53,241 nucleotides of DNA from Spirochaetales bacterium. Lineage in GTDB: Bacteria; Spirochaetota; Spirochaetia; JAFGDJ01. The position numbers and the translations under genes are program-made. Shown here piece by piece: positions 46,959 to 53,241 of this stretch. The DNA lies in the NCBI GenBank assembly GCA_016932135.1, contig JAFGDJ010000166.1, positions 1 to 53,241 on the forward strand. Direction: 5' to 3'. Position 1 is the stretch's first letter. The number at the start of each line of letters is the position of its first letter. The notes below the pieces were generated by a model. The model had not been told where the DNA came from, searched no databases, and worked only from the letters and a program-made list of their open reading frames with translations.

Positions 46959-48053
46959 TTAAAACAGATAGTTCAAGGGATTGATCGGACTGTTGTTCTT
47001 ATAGATGGAAAAATGGAGGTGCGACCCGGTACTTCGACCGGTGCTTCCCATGTCACCCAGCCTTTGTCCCTGCTCCACCCGCTGGCCTTCCCGCACACTC
47101 ACCCGTTCCAGGTGGGCATAGAGAGACTGGAAGCCGTAACTATGACGAATAATGACGTATTTGCCGTATCCCGTCGGCCGCTCTCCCACGTCTACCACCA
47201 CTCCGGCCATGGTAGCCGTAACGGCGGTACCTGTTCGGTTGGCGATATCGATGCCGTAGTGGAACTGCCGCCGGCCGGTGAAGGGGTCGCTGCGGTAGCC
47301 GTAGTAGGAGGTCAGCCGGCCATTGGTGGGATATAAAAACAGGGTACCGGTGGCTTTTCGGTATTCGTATTCACTGATCTGTCCCCCGGGAATAAAAAGA
47401 TCGTCCCCCGGCAGAATGAGATTGGTGGTCAGATCGTTGGCGTCTAATAGGCGGTTCACGTTGGTCCCATACGCCTGGGCGATGGACTCCAGGGTATCCC
47501 CGGCTTTTACCTTGTAGGGAATACCGTCTATTTCCGGAATCTTCAAGACCTCTCCTGGGTAGATTCGACGGACATTCTCAATCCCGTTATAGCCGATGAG
47601 GGTTCCCACGGAGATATCATATTTCCGGGCGATCTCCGAAAGGGTATCCCCCGACTGGATCACATAGTTTACCGGGTCGATCCCGGAAATAAACCTGAAA
47701 TCCATATCGTTCACCTCGCCGGACCCCTGGCCCTCAAATTCCGAGGAGACAACGTTCAGCAGGCTGGAATTGAGAACCGGATCTTCAGGAAGAAGGATAT
47801 CAACTTTTTTCCGACCCAGACCGGAAAAAACCACGGTAAGAAGAACAATGCCTAAAACGCCCAGGCTGATCGCAAGAACCCGGTCGCTTTTTTTCCACGT
47901 AAGCTGTCCTAAGAATTTCTTTACTCTCAGGGTGAGCCGCCGGAACAGAAGAGCCGCCGAAGCCTGCCTTTCCGGTGAAGGGAGAAAACTGATTTTTTTC
48001 TTTCGTCGCTTTCGGACTTTCTGCTCAAGTATTATGGGTGTCATATCAATCAT
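46959..48053 (-). CDS. LysM-M23 peptidoglycan endopeptidase or activator, membrane-anchored
   Basis: 364 residues. Basic cytoplasmic head (about 55 residues), one transmembrane helix (about 58-77), two LysM domains (about 129-173 and 180-222: YVIQSGDTLSEIARKYDISVGTLIGYNGI and YKVKAGDTLESIAQAYGTNVNRLL), then a peptidase M23 domain with FHYGIDIA (His266, Asp270), YAHLE (His314) and SHLHF (His345, His347). All four M23 zinc and catalytic positions are present, so it can be active. It binds and cuts cross-links in peptidoglycan in the periplasm. Start is ATG 48053 or 48044; ribosome-binding site is weak. Diverges from lepB. Confidence 0.9.
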   Translation of the reverse strand: MIDMTPIILEQKVRKRRKKKISFLPSPERQASAALLFRRLTLRVKKFLGQLTWKKSDRVLAISLGVLGIVLLTVVFSGLGRKKVDILLPEDPVLNSSLLNVVSSEFEGQGSGEVNDMDFRFISGIDPVNYVIQSGDTLSEIARKYDISVGTLIGYNGIENVRRIYPGEVLKIPEIDGIPYKVKAGDTLESIAQAYGTNVNRLLDANDLTTNLILPGDDLFIPGGQISEYEYRKATGTLFLYPTNGRLTSYYGYRSDPFTGRRQFHYGIDIANRTGTAVTATMAGVVVDVGERPTGYGKYVIIRHSYGFQSLYAHLERVSVREGQRVEQGQRLGDMGSTGRSTGSHLHFSIYKNNSPINPLNYLF

Positions 48054-48061
48054 TATTCATA

Positions 48062-48090
48062 TCGACAAGAAAACCCTCTCATATTACTAT
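48062..48090 (+). promoter_or_regulatory. Promoter of lepB, near-leaderless
   Basis: TCGACA-N17-TACTAT. The start codon is 14 bases after the -10, so the leader is about 7-8 bases and has no purine-rich site. Confidence 0.55.
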
Positions 48091-48104
48091 AAGACCCATA
48101 AAAT

Positions 48105-48623
48105 ATGGCTGAAACCAAGATATCTACAGCTCGTATCATACTCGGTGCCACGATTTTTGTCATCCTTTTTCATCTCTTTTTTTTGGATATCTCCGGTATC
48201 ACCGGAACATCTATGGAACCGACCCTCCGGGAGGGTGAAGTGGTATTGATCTTCCGCCTGGCCTACGGGTTGCAGCTTCCCCTGGTTAACCGGTATCTTG
48301 TCTTCTGGCATGCCGTTGAAGCGGGAGACCTGGTAGTTTTCAACAGCCCCCTGGATAACAGAACAGTGGTAAAACGGTGTATCGCCGTGGAAGGAACGCC
48401 GATAGAAATACAGGGGGGAATCCTGCGACTGGAAGGACAGACCTTTCCCCTGACGAAAGAGCTTTCCGAAAATCTTTTCGGTTGCACCAGGGTGCCGGAG
48501 AAAACGATTCTTGTACTGGGGGATAACAGGAATCGTTCCATCGACTCCCGTTCCTACGGTTTTATTCCCCGAGAACGAATAAGGGGCAAGGTCATCGGTC
48601 ATAACAAAGGACGGACATCGTGA
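48105..48623 (+). CDS. lepB: Signal peptidase I
   Basis: 172 residues, the short Gram-positive-like form with one N-terminal transmembrane helix (ARIILGATIFVILFHLFFLD). Catalytic Ser in GTSMEPTL (about residue 36), catalytic Lys in RTVVKRCIAV (about 89) and the closing motif VLGDNRNRSIDSRSYGFI. It cuts signal peptides from Sec substrates at the outer face of the inner membrane. Overlaps the PBP gene by four bases (GTGA). Other spirochaetes have several such paralogues. Confidence 0.93.
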   Translation: MAETKISTARIILGATIFVILFHLFFLDISGITGTSMEPTLREGEVVLIFRLAYGLQLPLVNRYLVFWHAVEAGDLVVFNSPLDNRTVVKRCIAVEGTPIEIQGGILRLEGQTFPLTKELSENLFGCTRVPEKTILVLGDNRNRSIDSRSYGFIPRERIRGKVIGHNKGRTS

Positions 48624-50482
48624 TTGAAGGGTCGCAAAAACGGCGTTTCTTTTTTTTCCTGATAATAACCGCTCTGTTCATTACCCTGATTGTCTGGAAA
48701 TACGGATCCATCATGTTATTCGGGGAGAAACAAGCCGGGACAATCCCGGGGAAACCCATGGTGGAACGGGGTCCCATCCTGGATCGGAACGGCAGAATTC
48801 TCGCCATTCAGACCGCCATGGATTCCGTGGAAGCCTGGATCCCCTATATCCGAGAGGCGCAAGAAACCGCCGGTCTTCTGGCGGAAATCCTGGAAATGGA
48901 TGAAGAAGAACTCTTCACGGCTTTTACCACCCGCAGCGGCAGCATGTGGATCAAGCGCAAAATCACCCCTACCGAGGCTGCCCGAATCAGGGAATTACAG
49001 GCCCAGGACCGCCTGCCGGGAATTTATCTTCGCCAGGAATTCGGACGGAACTACCCGGAGCAGCGCATCGCCGGGCATCTGATAGGATACGTGGGAACGG
49101 ATAATGTGGGCTTAGACGGGATCGAATACGCCCTGGAGGATACCCTGTCCCCGGAACCGGAAGGGCGGCACCAGGATACCCTCTACGGCAACCAGGTGTT
49201 TCTGACCATAGATATCACTATTCAGCACACCGCCGAGAAACTGGCCCGAGAGGCCCTGGAGGAATACCAGGCCGATTCGGTGATGATCCTGGTGGCGGAC
49301 GCGAAAAACGGGGATATCCTGGCATCGGCCTCGGCTCCCGACTTCAACCCCAACAGTTTTATGGATTTTTCGGAGAAAGAAAGGAAAAACCTGCCGGTAA
49401 CCTTTTCCTATGAGCCCGGCTCTGTGTTCAAGATCTTCAGTATCGCCTCTTTTCTCGATACCGGTTCCATTACCCCTTATACAACCTTTTTCTGCAACGG
49501 CCTCTACGAAAATCCCCTTCTGCGGGAACCGATCGCATGCCTGGGAGCCCATGGCTCCGTGGACGCGGAACATATCCTGGAGTATTCCTGCAACGCCGGC
49601 GCGGCCTACGCTTCGGATACCATCAGTATAGAAGATTTTCACATGATGATTACCCGTTTCGGTTTTGGAAAACCCACGGGTCTGCCTTTAGCGGGGGAAT
49701 CCCACGGCCTGGTACGGGATCCGGGTCAATGGTCCTCCCGCTCGAAGCCGACGATCTCTTTCGGCCAGGAAATCCTTGTATCGGCCATGCAGATAATCCA
49801 GGCGACCACCACCTTCACCAACCGCGGTATCATGCTTCGGCCCCATATTATAAAAAAGATCGTCGCTCCCGACGGCCGGGTCCTGGAAGAATACAACCGG
49901 GAACCTATACGAGAGGTTATCTCCGCCGCCACGGCCGACACGGTGCTCAATATGATGGAAGCCGCCACCGGACCTGCCGGCACGGCCCGCCGAGCTGCCG
50001 TGGAGGGATACCGGATGTCCGCCAAAACCGGAACGGCGGAGGTTCTTGACCCGAAAACCGGAACCTATTCGAAGGAAGCCTTTCTCGCCTCCTGTCTGGC
50101 CATTCTTCCCACGGATGATCCCGCTCTGATTGTGTACGTGGTGATCGACTATCCAAAGACCGGAATCTATTACGGCAGCAGGATCGCTGCGCCGATAGTG
50201 GGAGCCATCTCTTCGGAGATACTGACCTACCTGGGTATTCCCGGAGAGGGTTATCGGGTTATCGAACATCCGGGAATGATTACCCTGCCGGCGCAGCAGG
50301 CGCTAACGGTAGGCGCCACCCTCCCCGATTTTACCGGCTTTTCGAAGAAGGATCTTTTACCCCTGTTGGAGGATCACCGGTTCACCCTGAAGATACAGGG
50401 TTCCGGCTGGGTAGTCCGCCAGTACCCCCCGGCGGGAACAACGGTTACCGAGGGAATGACTATCTCCGTGGAACTGCAATGA
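48620..50482 (+). CDS. FtsI/PBP2-type peptidoglycan transpeptidase with PASTA domain
   Basis: 620 residues from GTG 48620. One N-terminal transmembrane helix, then PBP dimerisation domain (ERGPILDRNGRILA, YPEQRIAGHLIGYVG). Transpeptidase motifs: SVFK in YEPGSVFKIF near residue 268, SCN in LEYSCNAG near 322, and KTG in MSAKTGTAEV near 468. The final 65 residues (TLPDFTGFSKKDLLPLLEDHRFTLKIQGSGWVVRQYPPAGTTVTEGMTISVEL) form one PASTA domain. It cross-links cell wall, most likely for septum formation. Unit lepB-PBP-maf: overlaps of four bases at both ends. Confidence 0.9.
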   Translation: MIEGSQKRRFFFFLIITALFITLIVWKYGSIMLFGEKQAGTIPGKPMVERGPILDRNGRILAIQTAMDSVEAWIPYIREAQETAGLLAEILEMDEEELFTAFTTRSGSMWIKRKITPTEAARIRELQAQDRLPGIYLRQEFGRNYPEQRIAGHLIGYVGTDNVGLDGIEYALEDTLSPEPEGRHQDTLYGNQVFLTIDITIQHTAEKLAREALEEYQADSVMILVADAKNGDILASASAPDFNPNSFMDFSEKERKNLPVTFSYEPGSVFKIFSIASFLDTGSITPYTTFFCNGLYENPLLREPIACLGAHGSVDAEHILEYSCNAGAAYASDTISIEDFHMMITRFGFGKPTGLPLAGESHGLVRDPGQWSSRSKPTISFGQEILVSAMQIIQATTTFTNRGIMLRPHIIKKIVAPDGRVLEEYNREPIREVISAATADTVLNMMEAATGPAGTARRAAVEGYRMSAKTGTAEVLDPKTGTYSKEAFLASCLAILPTDDPALIVYVVIDYPKTGIYYGSRIAAPIVGAISSEILTYLGIPGEGYRVIEHPGMITLPAQQALTVGATLPDFTGFSKKDLLPLLEDHRFTLKIQGSGWVVRQYPPAGTTVTEGMTISVELQ

Positions 50483-52323
50483 CGGTTTACCGGCGGAACC
50501 TCCATTGCCTCTGCGCTAAATTCCCGGGCTTCAAGAAAGACATTCTGGATAATTATACCCCCAAGGAAAACCTGGAAAAACTCGACACCCCTTCCGGAAG
50601 CCCGACGGCAATCCTCGACGGCCTTTACCTCCATTCCCGGAACGACCCGGTTAACGAAGGACACCGGATCGTCGAACAATCGATAACCGGAGAAGAAGAC
50701 TGCGTGGTCCTCGAAGGCTTCGGCCTGGGTTACCTGGCCGAGGCGGTTCTTCGGAAGGCGCCCACAATGCCCCTGATTATCGTAGAGAGCGATCCTTCCC
50801 TTTTCCTGGCCCTCCTTTCCGTGCGCCCCTTGGACCAAATCTTCTCCCGGGACAACGTCAGCCTGCTTCTGGCGGTGGAAGGAGACAACCTGGTACGCCT
50901 CGTATCATCAGCGGGGTATGCCGACATTAAAGTGATCAGACACCGTCTCCTCTCGAAGCTCTATGAGCAGTACTTCGACAGTGTGGAAAAAGCCCTGGCC
51001 GCGTACCTGGCCAGAAAGGATATCAACAGAAATACCTTAAAACGCTTCGCCGGCGTCTGGGTGAGAAACCTGATGAGCAACCTTCCCGTGATGGCCCGGG
51101 CCCGGGGTACGGCGGCCTTGAAGGACCGCTTTCAGGGCCTTCCCGCCCTGCTCCTGGCAGCCGGGCCCACGGTGGAAGAGGTCCTCCCCTTCCTCAAGGA
51201 ACTGCGAAAGCGTTTTATCCTGATTTCCGTGGACACCTGCGCGGGCCTTCTTTCCGCCGCGGGGATCGAACCGGATATCCTGGTGGTGGTGGACCCCCAG
51301 TACTGGAACACCCGGTACCTGGATACGGCGGCCTTCCGGGAATCCCTGCTGATTTCGGAATCTTCCACCCATCCCCGGGTATTCCGCCTTTTAAAAGGGC
51401 CGGTGTTCTTCGGCAGTTCAATCTTCCCCTTAGGGAGGTACCTGGAGCGGTTTACCGCGATCACCGGGGAGCTGGGAGCCGGCGGCTCCGTGGCCACCAG
51501 CGCCTGGGACCTGGCCCGCTGGGGGGGGTGTAAGGAGATCATCTGCGCCGGTCTGGACCTGGGGTTCCCCGAAATGAAAACCCATTACCGGGGTTGTTTC
51601 TTCGAGCATCTGCAGCTGGCCGCCGGGACCCGCCTGGTTCCCACGGAGCTGGAAGCCTATAAAGCCCTGCACAGCGCCGATCCTTTTTACGAACCGAGCC
51701 TCGGGGGGGAGCGGGTTTTAACGGATCACCGGCTGAAGGTGTACAAATGGTGGTTCGAAAACCAGTTCAGAACTTATTCCCAGGTGACGACCAGAAGTCT
51801 GTCCCTCCAGGGTTTATACCTGGAGGGGTTGGGTCAGGCCTCCATGGAAGAACTCTTATCATATCCTCAGTGCCGTGAGGAGATAGACCGCCGCGTAAGG
51901 GAAATTCAACTCACCGCCGCGCCGGCCGGTAAAACGCCGGATGACCTGACCCGGGGAATCCGGAAGCTCCGGGAGGCTCTGGAAGACCTGGAGCAGGCGG
52001 CGAATAAAGGCCTGTCAACGCTCACCGAGATTCATGAAAAAAGAGACCGGGGAAAAGATTTTTCCAGGGAACTTGAACTCCTGGATGCCCTGGACAGAGA
52101 AATCCTCTCATCTGAAACCAAGGACCTGGCGGGTTTTCTCATGCAGGATTTTATTTCCATGATTACCTCCCGGAAGGAAGATCCGGAAGGGAAAGGGCGA
52201 ACCGATGCCCTGGTATCCACAAGAATTCTCTATGAGGGACTGAAGGAAGCCCTGGAATATCATCTGGATCTTCTTAATCGAACTGTACAGAAACGAAGCG
52301 AGGTAACCGGAGGATTGCAGTAA
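50479..52323 (+). CDS. Motility accessory factor (Maf, DUF115 family), possible flagellin glycosyltransferase
   Basis: 614 residues. The MAF_flag10 (MptE-like) domain spans about 215-400: LPALLLAAGPTVEEVLPFLKELRKRFILISVDTCAGLLSAAGIEPDILVVVDPQYWNT, and GGSVATSAWDLARWGGCKEIICAGLDLGFPE. A Maf N-terminal domain comes before it (GLYLHSRNDPVNEGHRIVEQSI, CVVLEGFGLGYLAEAVL), and a helical C-terminal region follows. In Campylobacter and Aeromonas, Maf proteins add nonulosonic acids to flagellin; some are switched by poly-G tracts. A G8 run (51521-51528) codes for W-G-G here. Start overlaps the PBP stop (ATGA). No sugar-biosynthesis genes are in the window. Confidence 0.85.
   Translation: MTVYRRNLHCLCAKFPGFKKDILDNYTPKENLEKLDTPSGSPTAILDGLYLHSRNDPVNEGHRIVEQSITGEEDCVVLEGFGLGYLAEAVLRKAPTMPLIIVESDPSLFLALLSVRPLDQIFSRDNVSLLLAVEGDNLVRLVSSAGYADIKVIRHRLLSKLYEQYFDSVEKALAAYLARKDINRNTLKRFAGVWVRNLMSNLPVMARARGTAALKDRFQGLPALLLAAGPTVEEVLPFLKELRKRFILISVDTCAGLLSAAGIEPDILVVVDPQYWNTRYLDTAAFRESLLISESSTHPRVFRLLKGPVFFGSSIFPLGRYLERFTAITGELGAGGSVATSAWDLARWGGCKEIICAGLDLGFPEMKTHYRGCFFEHLQLAAGTRLVPTELEAYKALHSADPFYEPSLGGERVLTDHRLKVYKWWFENQFRTYSQVTTRSLSLQGLYLEGLGQASMEELLSYPQCREEIDRRVREIQLTAAPAGKTPDDLTRGIRKLREALEDLEQAANKGLSTLTEIHEKRDRGKDFSRELELLDALDREILSSETKDLAGFLMQDFISMITSRKEDPEGKGRTDALVSTRILYEGLKEALEYHLDLLNRTVQKRSEVTGGLQ
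51521..51528 (+). repeat. G8 homopolymer tract inside the maf gene
   Basis: Eight G in frame (TGG GGG GGG TGT). A gain or loss of one base would shift the frame halfway through the conserved domain. Confidence 0.8.
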
Positions 52324-52386
52324 AGTTCCGCCTTCAGATTCCGATGATAACTACAGGGAGTGCGACATCTTCCTGTATATACACCG

Positions 52387-52425
52387 ACGGTATGCTTTTA
52401 CGTCCAGAAGCATACCGTTTTTTTT
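52387..52425 (+). terminator. Intrinsic terminator after maf
   Basis: ACGGTATGCTT-N10-AAGCATACCGT followed by T8. The stop codon of the convergent kinase lies in the T-tract. Confidence 0.92.
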
Positions 52426-53241
52426 ATGCCCGATCGGTGGTAAAAGGAATTTGGATTTCCCACTCGGTACCCTCATCCCTGCGAAGGATATAGGTTCCCC
52501 CGTTCTGCTGCAGAAGCTCCGAGACCAGCTGCAGCCCCAGGGTATCCGGCGATTGTGGATTGACCGTGGAGGGCATGCCGACGCCGTTGTCCCGAAACAG
52601 CAGCACCAGGGTCTGATCTTTCAACCGGATATCGATGGAAACAACGCCTTCCCGATGATCCGGGAAGGCGTAACGAAAGGCGTTTGTAATAAATTCGTTC
52701 AGCATCAGCCCCAGGGGAATAGCGAAATCCAGGTTGGTGGGAATATCCCGGGGGATCGTTGTTTCCAACAGGACATTGCTGTCGAAAAGATCGCTCCAGA
52801 TTTCCCGAACCAGTCGTTCCACATAGACCTTGAGATTGATCACGTTCAGATTCTCGGAACGGTACAGCAGCTCATGGGCCAGGGCCAGGGTGTTGATACG
52901 GTTCATGCTCTTTTCCAGGGCATTATCGGTCTTTGAGTCTTCAAGGTTGTCTCGTTCCAGGCTGATGAAGCTGGAAATCAGCTGCATGTTGTTCTTTGTC
53001 CGGTGGAGGACCTCTTTCAGCAGCACATCCTTTTCCTTAAGCAGATGGTTCTTCTCCGCCAGGGTTATCTGTAAATCGCCCTGTAATTCCCGGGTCCGCT
53101 CCATTTCTTCCCGCAATCCCTTGGTGCGCTCCGCCACCATTTCTTCCAGCCTCTGGGTTTCGGCGTTGTATCGATTTACGCGAACTCTTAAGAGGAGATA
53201 GAAGATATAGACAACAATGGCAGCTCCGAGAAGAGAATGGA
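52424..53241 (-). CDS. Membrane sensor histidine kinase, HisKA_2 type (N-terminus cut by window edge)
   Basis: The track starts at an internal ATG; the open frame runs on to the right edge. The first visible residues form a transmembrane helix (SLLGAAIVVYIFYLLL) followed by RVRVNRYNAETQRLEEMVAERTKGLREEM, a linker and coiled coil. The HisKA_2 box KEVLHRTKNNMQLISSFISLE holds the phosphorylated His. HATPase motifs: LMLNEFITNAFRYAF (N box), FRDNGVGMP (G1) and LGLQLVSELLQQNGG (G2). The pattern of a membrane helix then N...LE..V..RT suggests a large periplasmic sensor upstream. Response regulator not visible. It ends at the shared terminator region with maf. Confidence 0.88.
   Translation of the reverse strand, partial: HSLLGAAIVVYIFYLLLRVRVNRYNAETQRLEEMVAERTKGLREEMERTRELQGDLQITLAEKNHLLKEKDVLLKEVLHRTKNNMQLISSFISLERDNLEDSKTDNALEKSMNRINTLALAHELLYRSENLNVINLKVYVERLVREIWSDLFDSNVLLETTIPRDIPTNLDFAIPLGLMLNEFITNAFRYAFPDHREGVVSIDIRLKDQTLVLLFRDNGVGMPSTVNPQSPDTLGLQLVSELLQQNGGTYILRRDEGTEWEIQIPFTTDRA

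Noticed and set aside
1-53241. tRNA, rRNA, insertion sequences, prophage or attachment sites
   Set aside because: No T-loop-like tRNA pattern outside coding sequence, no rRNA blocks, and no transposase, integrase or phage structural genes could be found by reading the frames.

Overview
The window reads as chromosome of a free-living or commensal member of the Spirochaetales (Treponema/Spirochaeta-like). It encodes both spirochaete-type periplasmic flagellar filament classes: two FlaA sheath proteins with signal peptides, and two short FlaB core flagellins that start with the secretion-type motif M(I/V)INHNMSA. It also carries FlaG, FliD, FlgN, FlgK, FlgL, FliW and CsrA, many lipoproteins, and the order infC-rpmI-rplT-(coiled coil)-zapA-6S RNA. 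The base composition is moderately GC-rich, except for one clearly AT-rich stretch (about 2.05-3.5 kb) and a milder one (5.1-5.8 kb). Assignments rest on motifs read by eye; no database search was run.

Layout. 0-2 kb: start of an ABC solute-binding protein, a PrsW-like membrane protease and a small partner. 2-6 kb: accessory region with an AT-rich Fic gene behind a strong promoter and 12-bp TGTC iterons, an S41 protease lipoprotein and a secreted HExxH metalloprotease. 6-9.5 kb: tatD facing an OmpA-family gene, then the flaA1-flaA2 operon. 9.5-13.7 kb: a papain-like lipoprotein, a lipoprotein with a binding-protein-like fold, class II aldolase, a membrane protein and a degenerate ferritin-like protein. 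13.7-18 kb: infC operon, zapA, 6S RNA, a PilZ protein and a TPR protein. 18-24.7 kb: flaB1, flaB2, flaG, fliD, an undescribed protein in the usual fliS position, and a membrane PilZ protein. 24.7-27.2 kb: small hypothetical, tsaE, tsaB, HD-GYP protein. 27.2-31.5 kb (minus): flgN-flgK-flgL-fliW-csrA. 31.6-35.1 kb: trxB, NagZ-like GH3, GNAT. 35.1-42.7 kb (minus): membrane protein-mutT-mrfA-mrfB operon, then lipoprotein-nnr-membrane protein operon. 42.7-43 kb: a palindromic repeat element. 43-48 kb: galM, secA, LysM/M23 peptidase. 48-52.3 kb: lepB, FtsI-like PBP with PASTA, flagellar motility accessory factor (Maf). The right edge holds a truncated HisKA_2-type sensor kinase.

How the parts fit. 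Most of the window concerns the periplasmic flagellum and envelope. The most coherent inference is post-transcriptional control of flagellin. Both flaB leaders present an (A)AGGA loop on a short GC-rich hairpin 22-23 nt upstream of a GGA-containing Shine-Dalgarno. That is the layout expected for CsrA, and csrA and fliW are encoded in the same window. The flaB1 promoter also carries a C8 tract between its sigma-28-like elements, and the maf gene contains an in-frame G8 tract, so slipped-strand switching is possible. Two PilZ proteins and one HD-GYP protein suggest c-di-GMP input. Other signals worth testing are an intrinsic terminator embedded in the signal-peptide codons of the OmpA-family gene, several apparently leaderless promoters, two genes without an AUG/GUG/UUG start where one is needed, an operator-like dyad before the mutT-mrfAB operon, and a 126-bp palindromic intergenic element with a nearby 44-bp solo copy.
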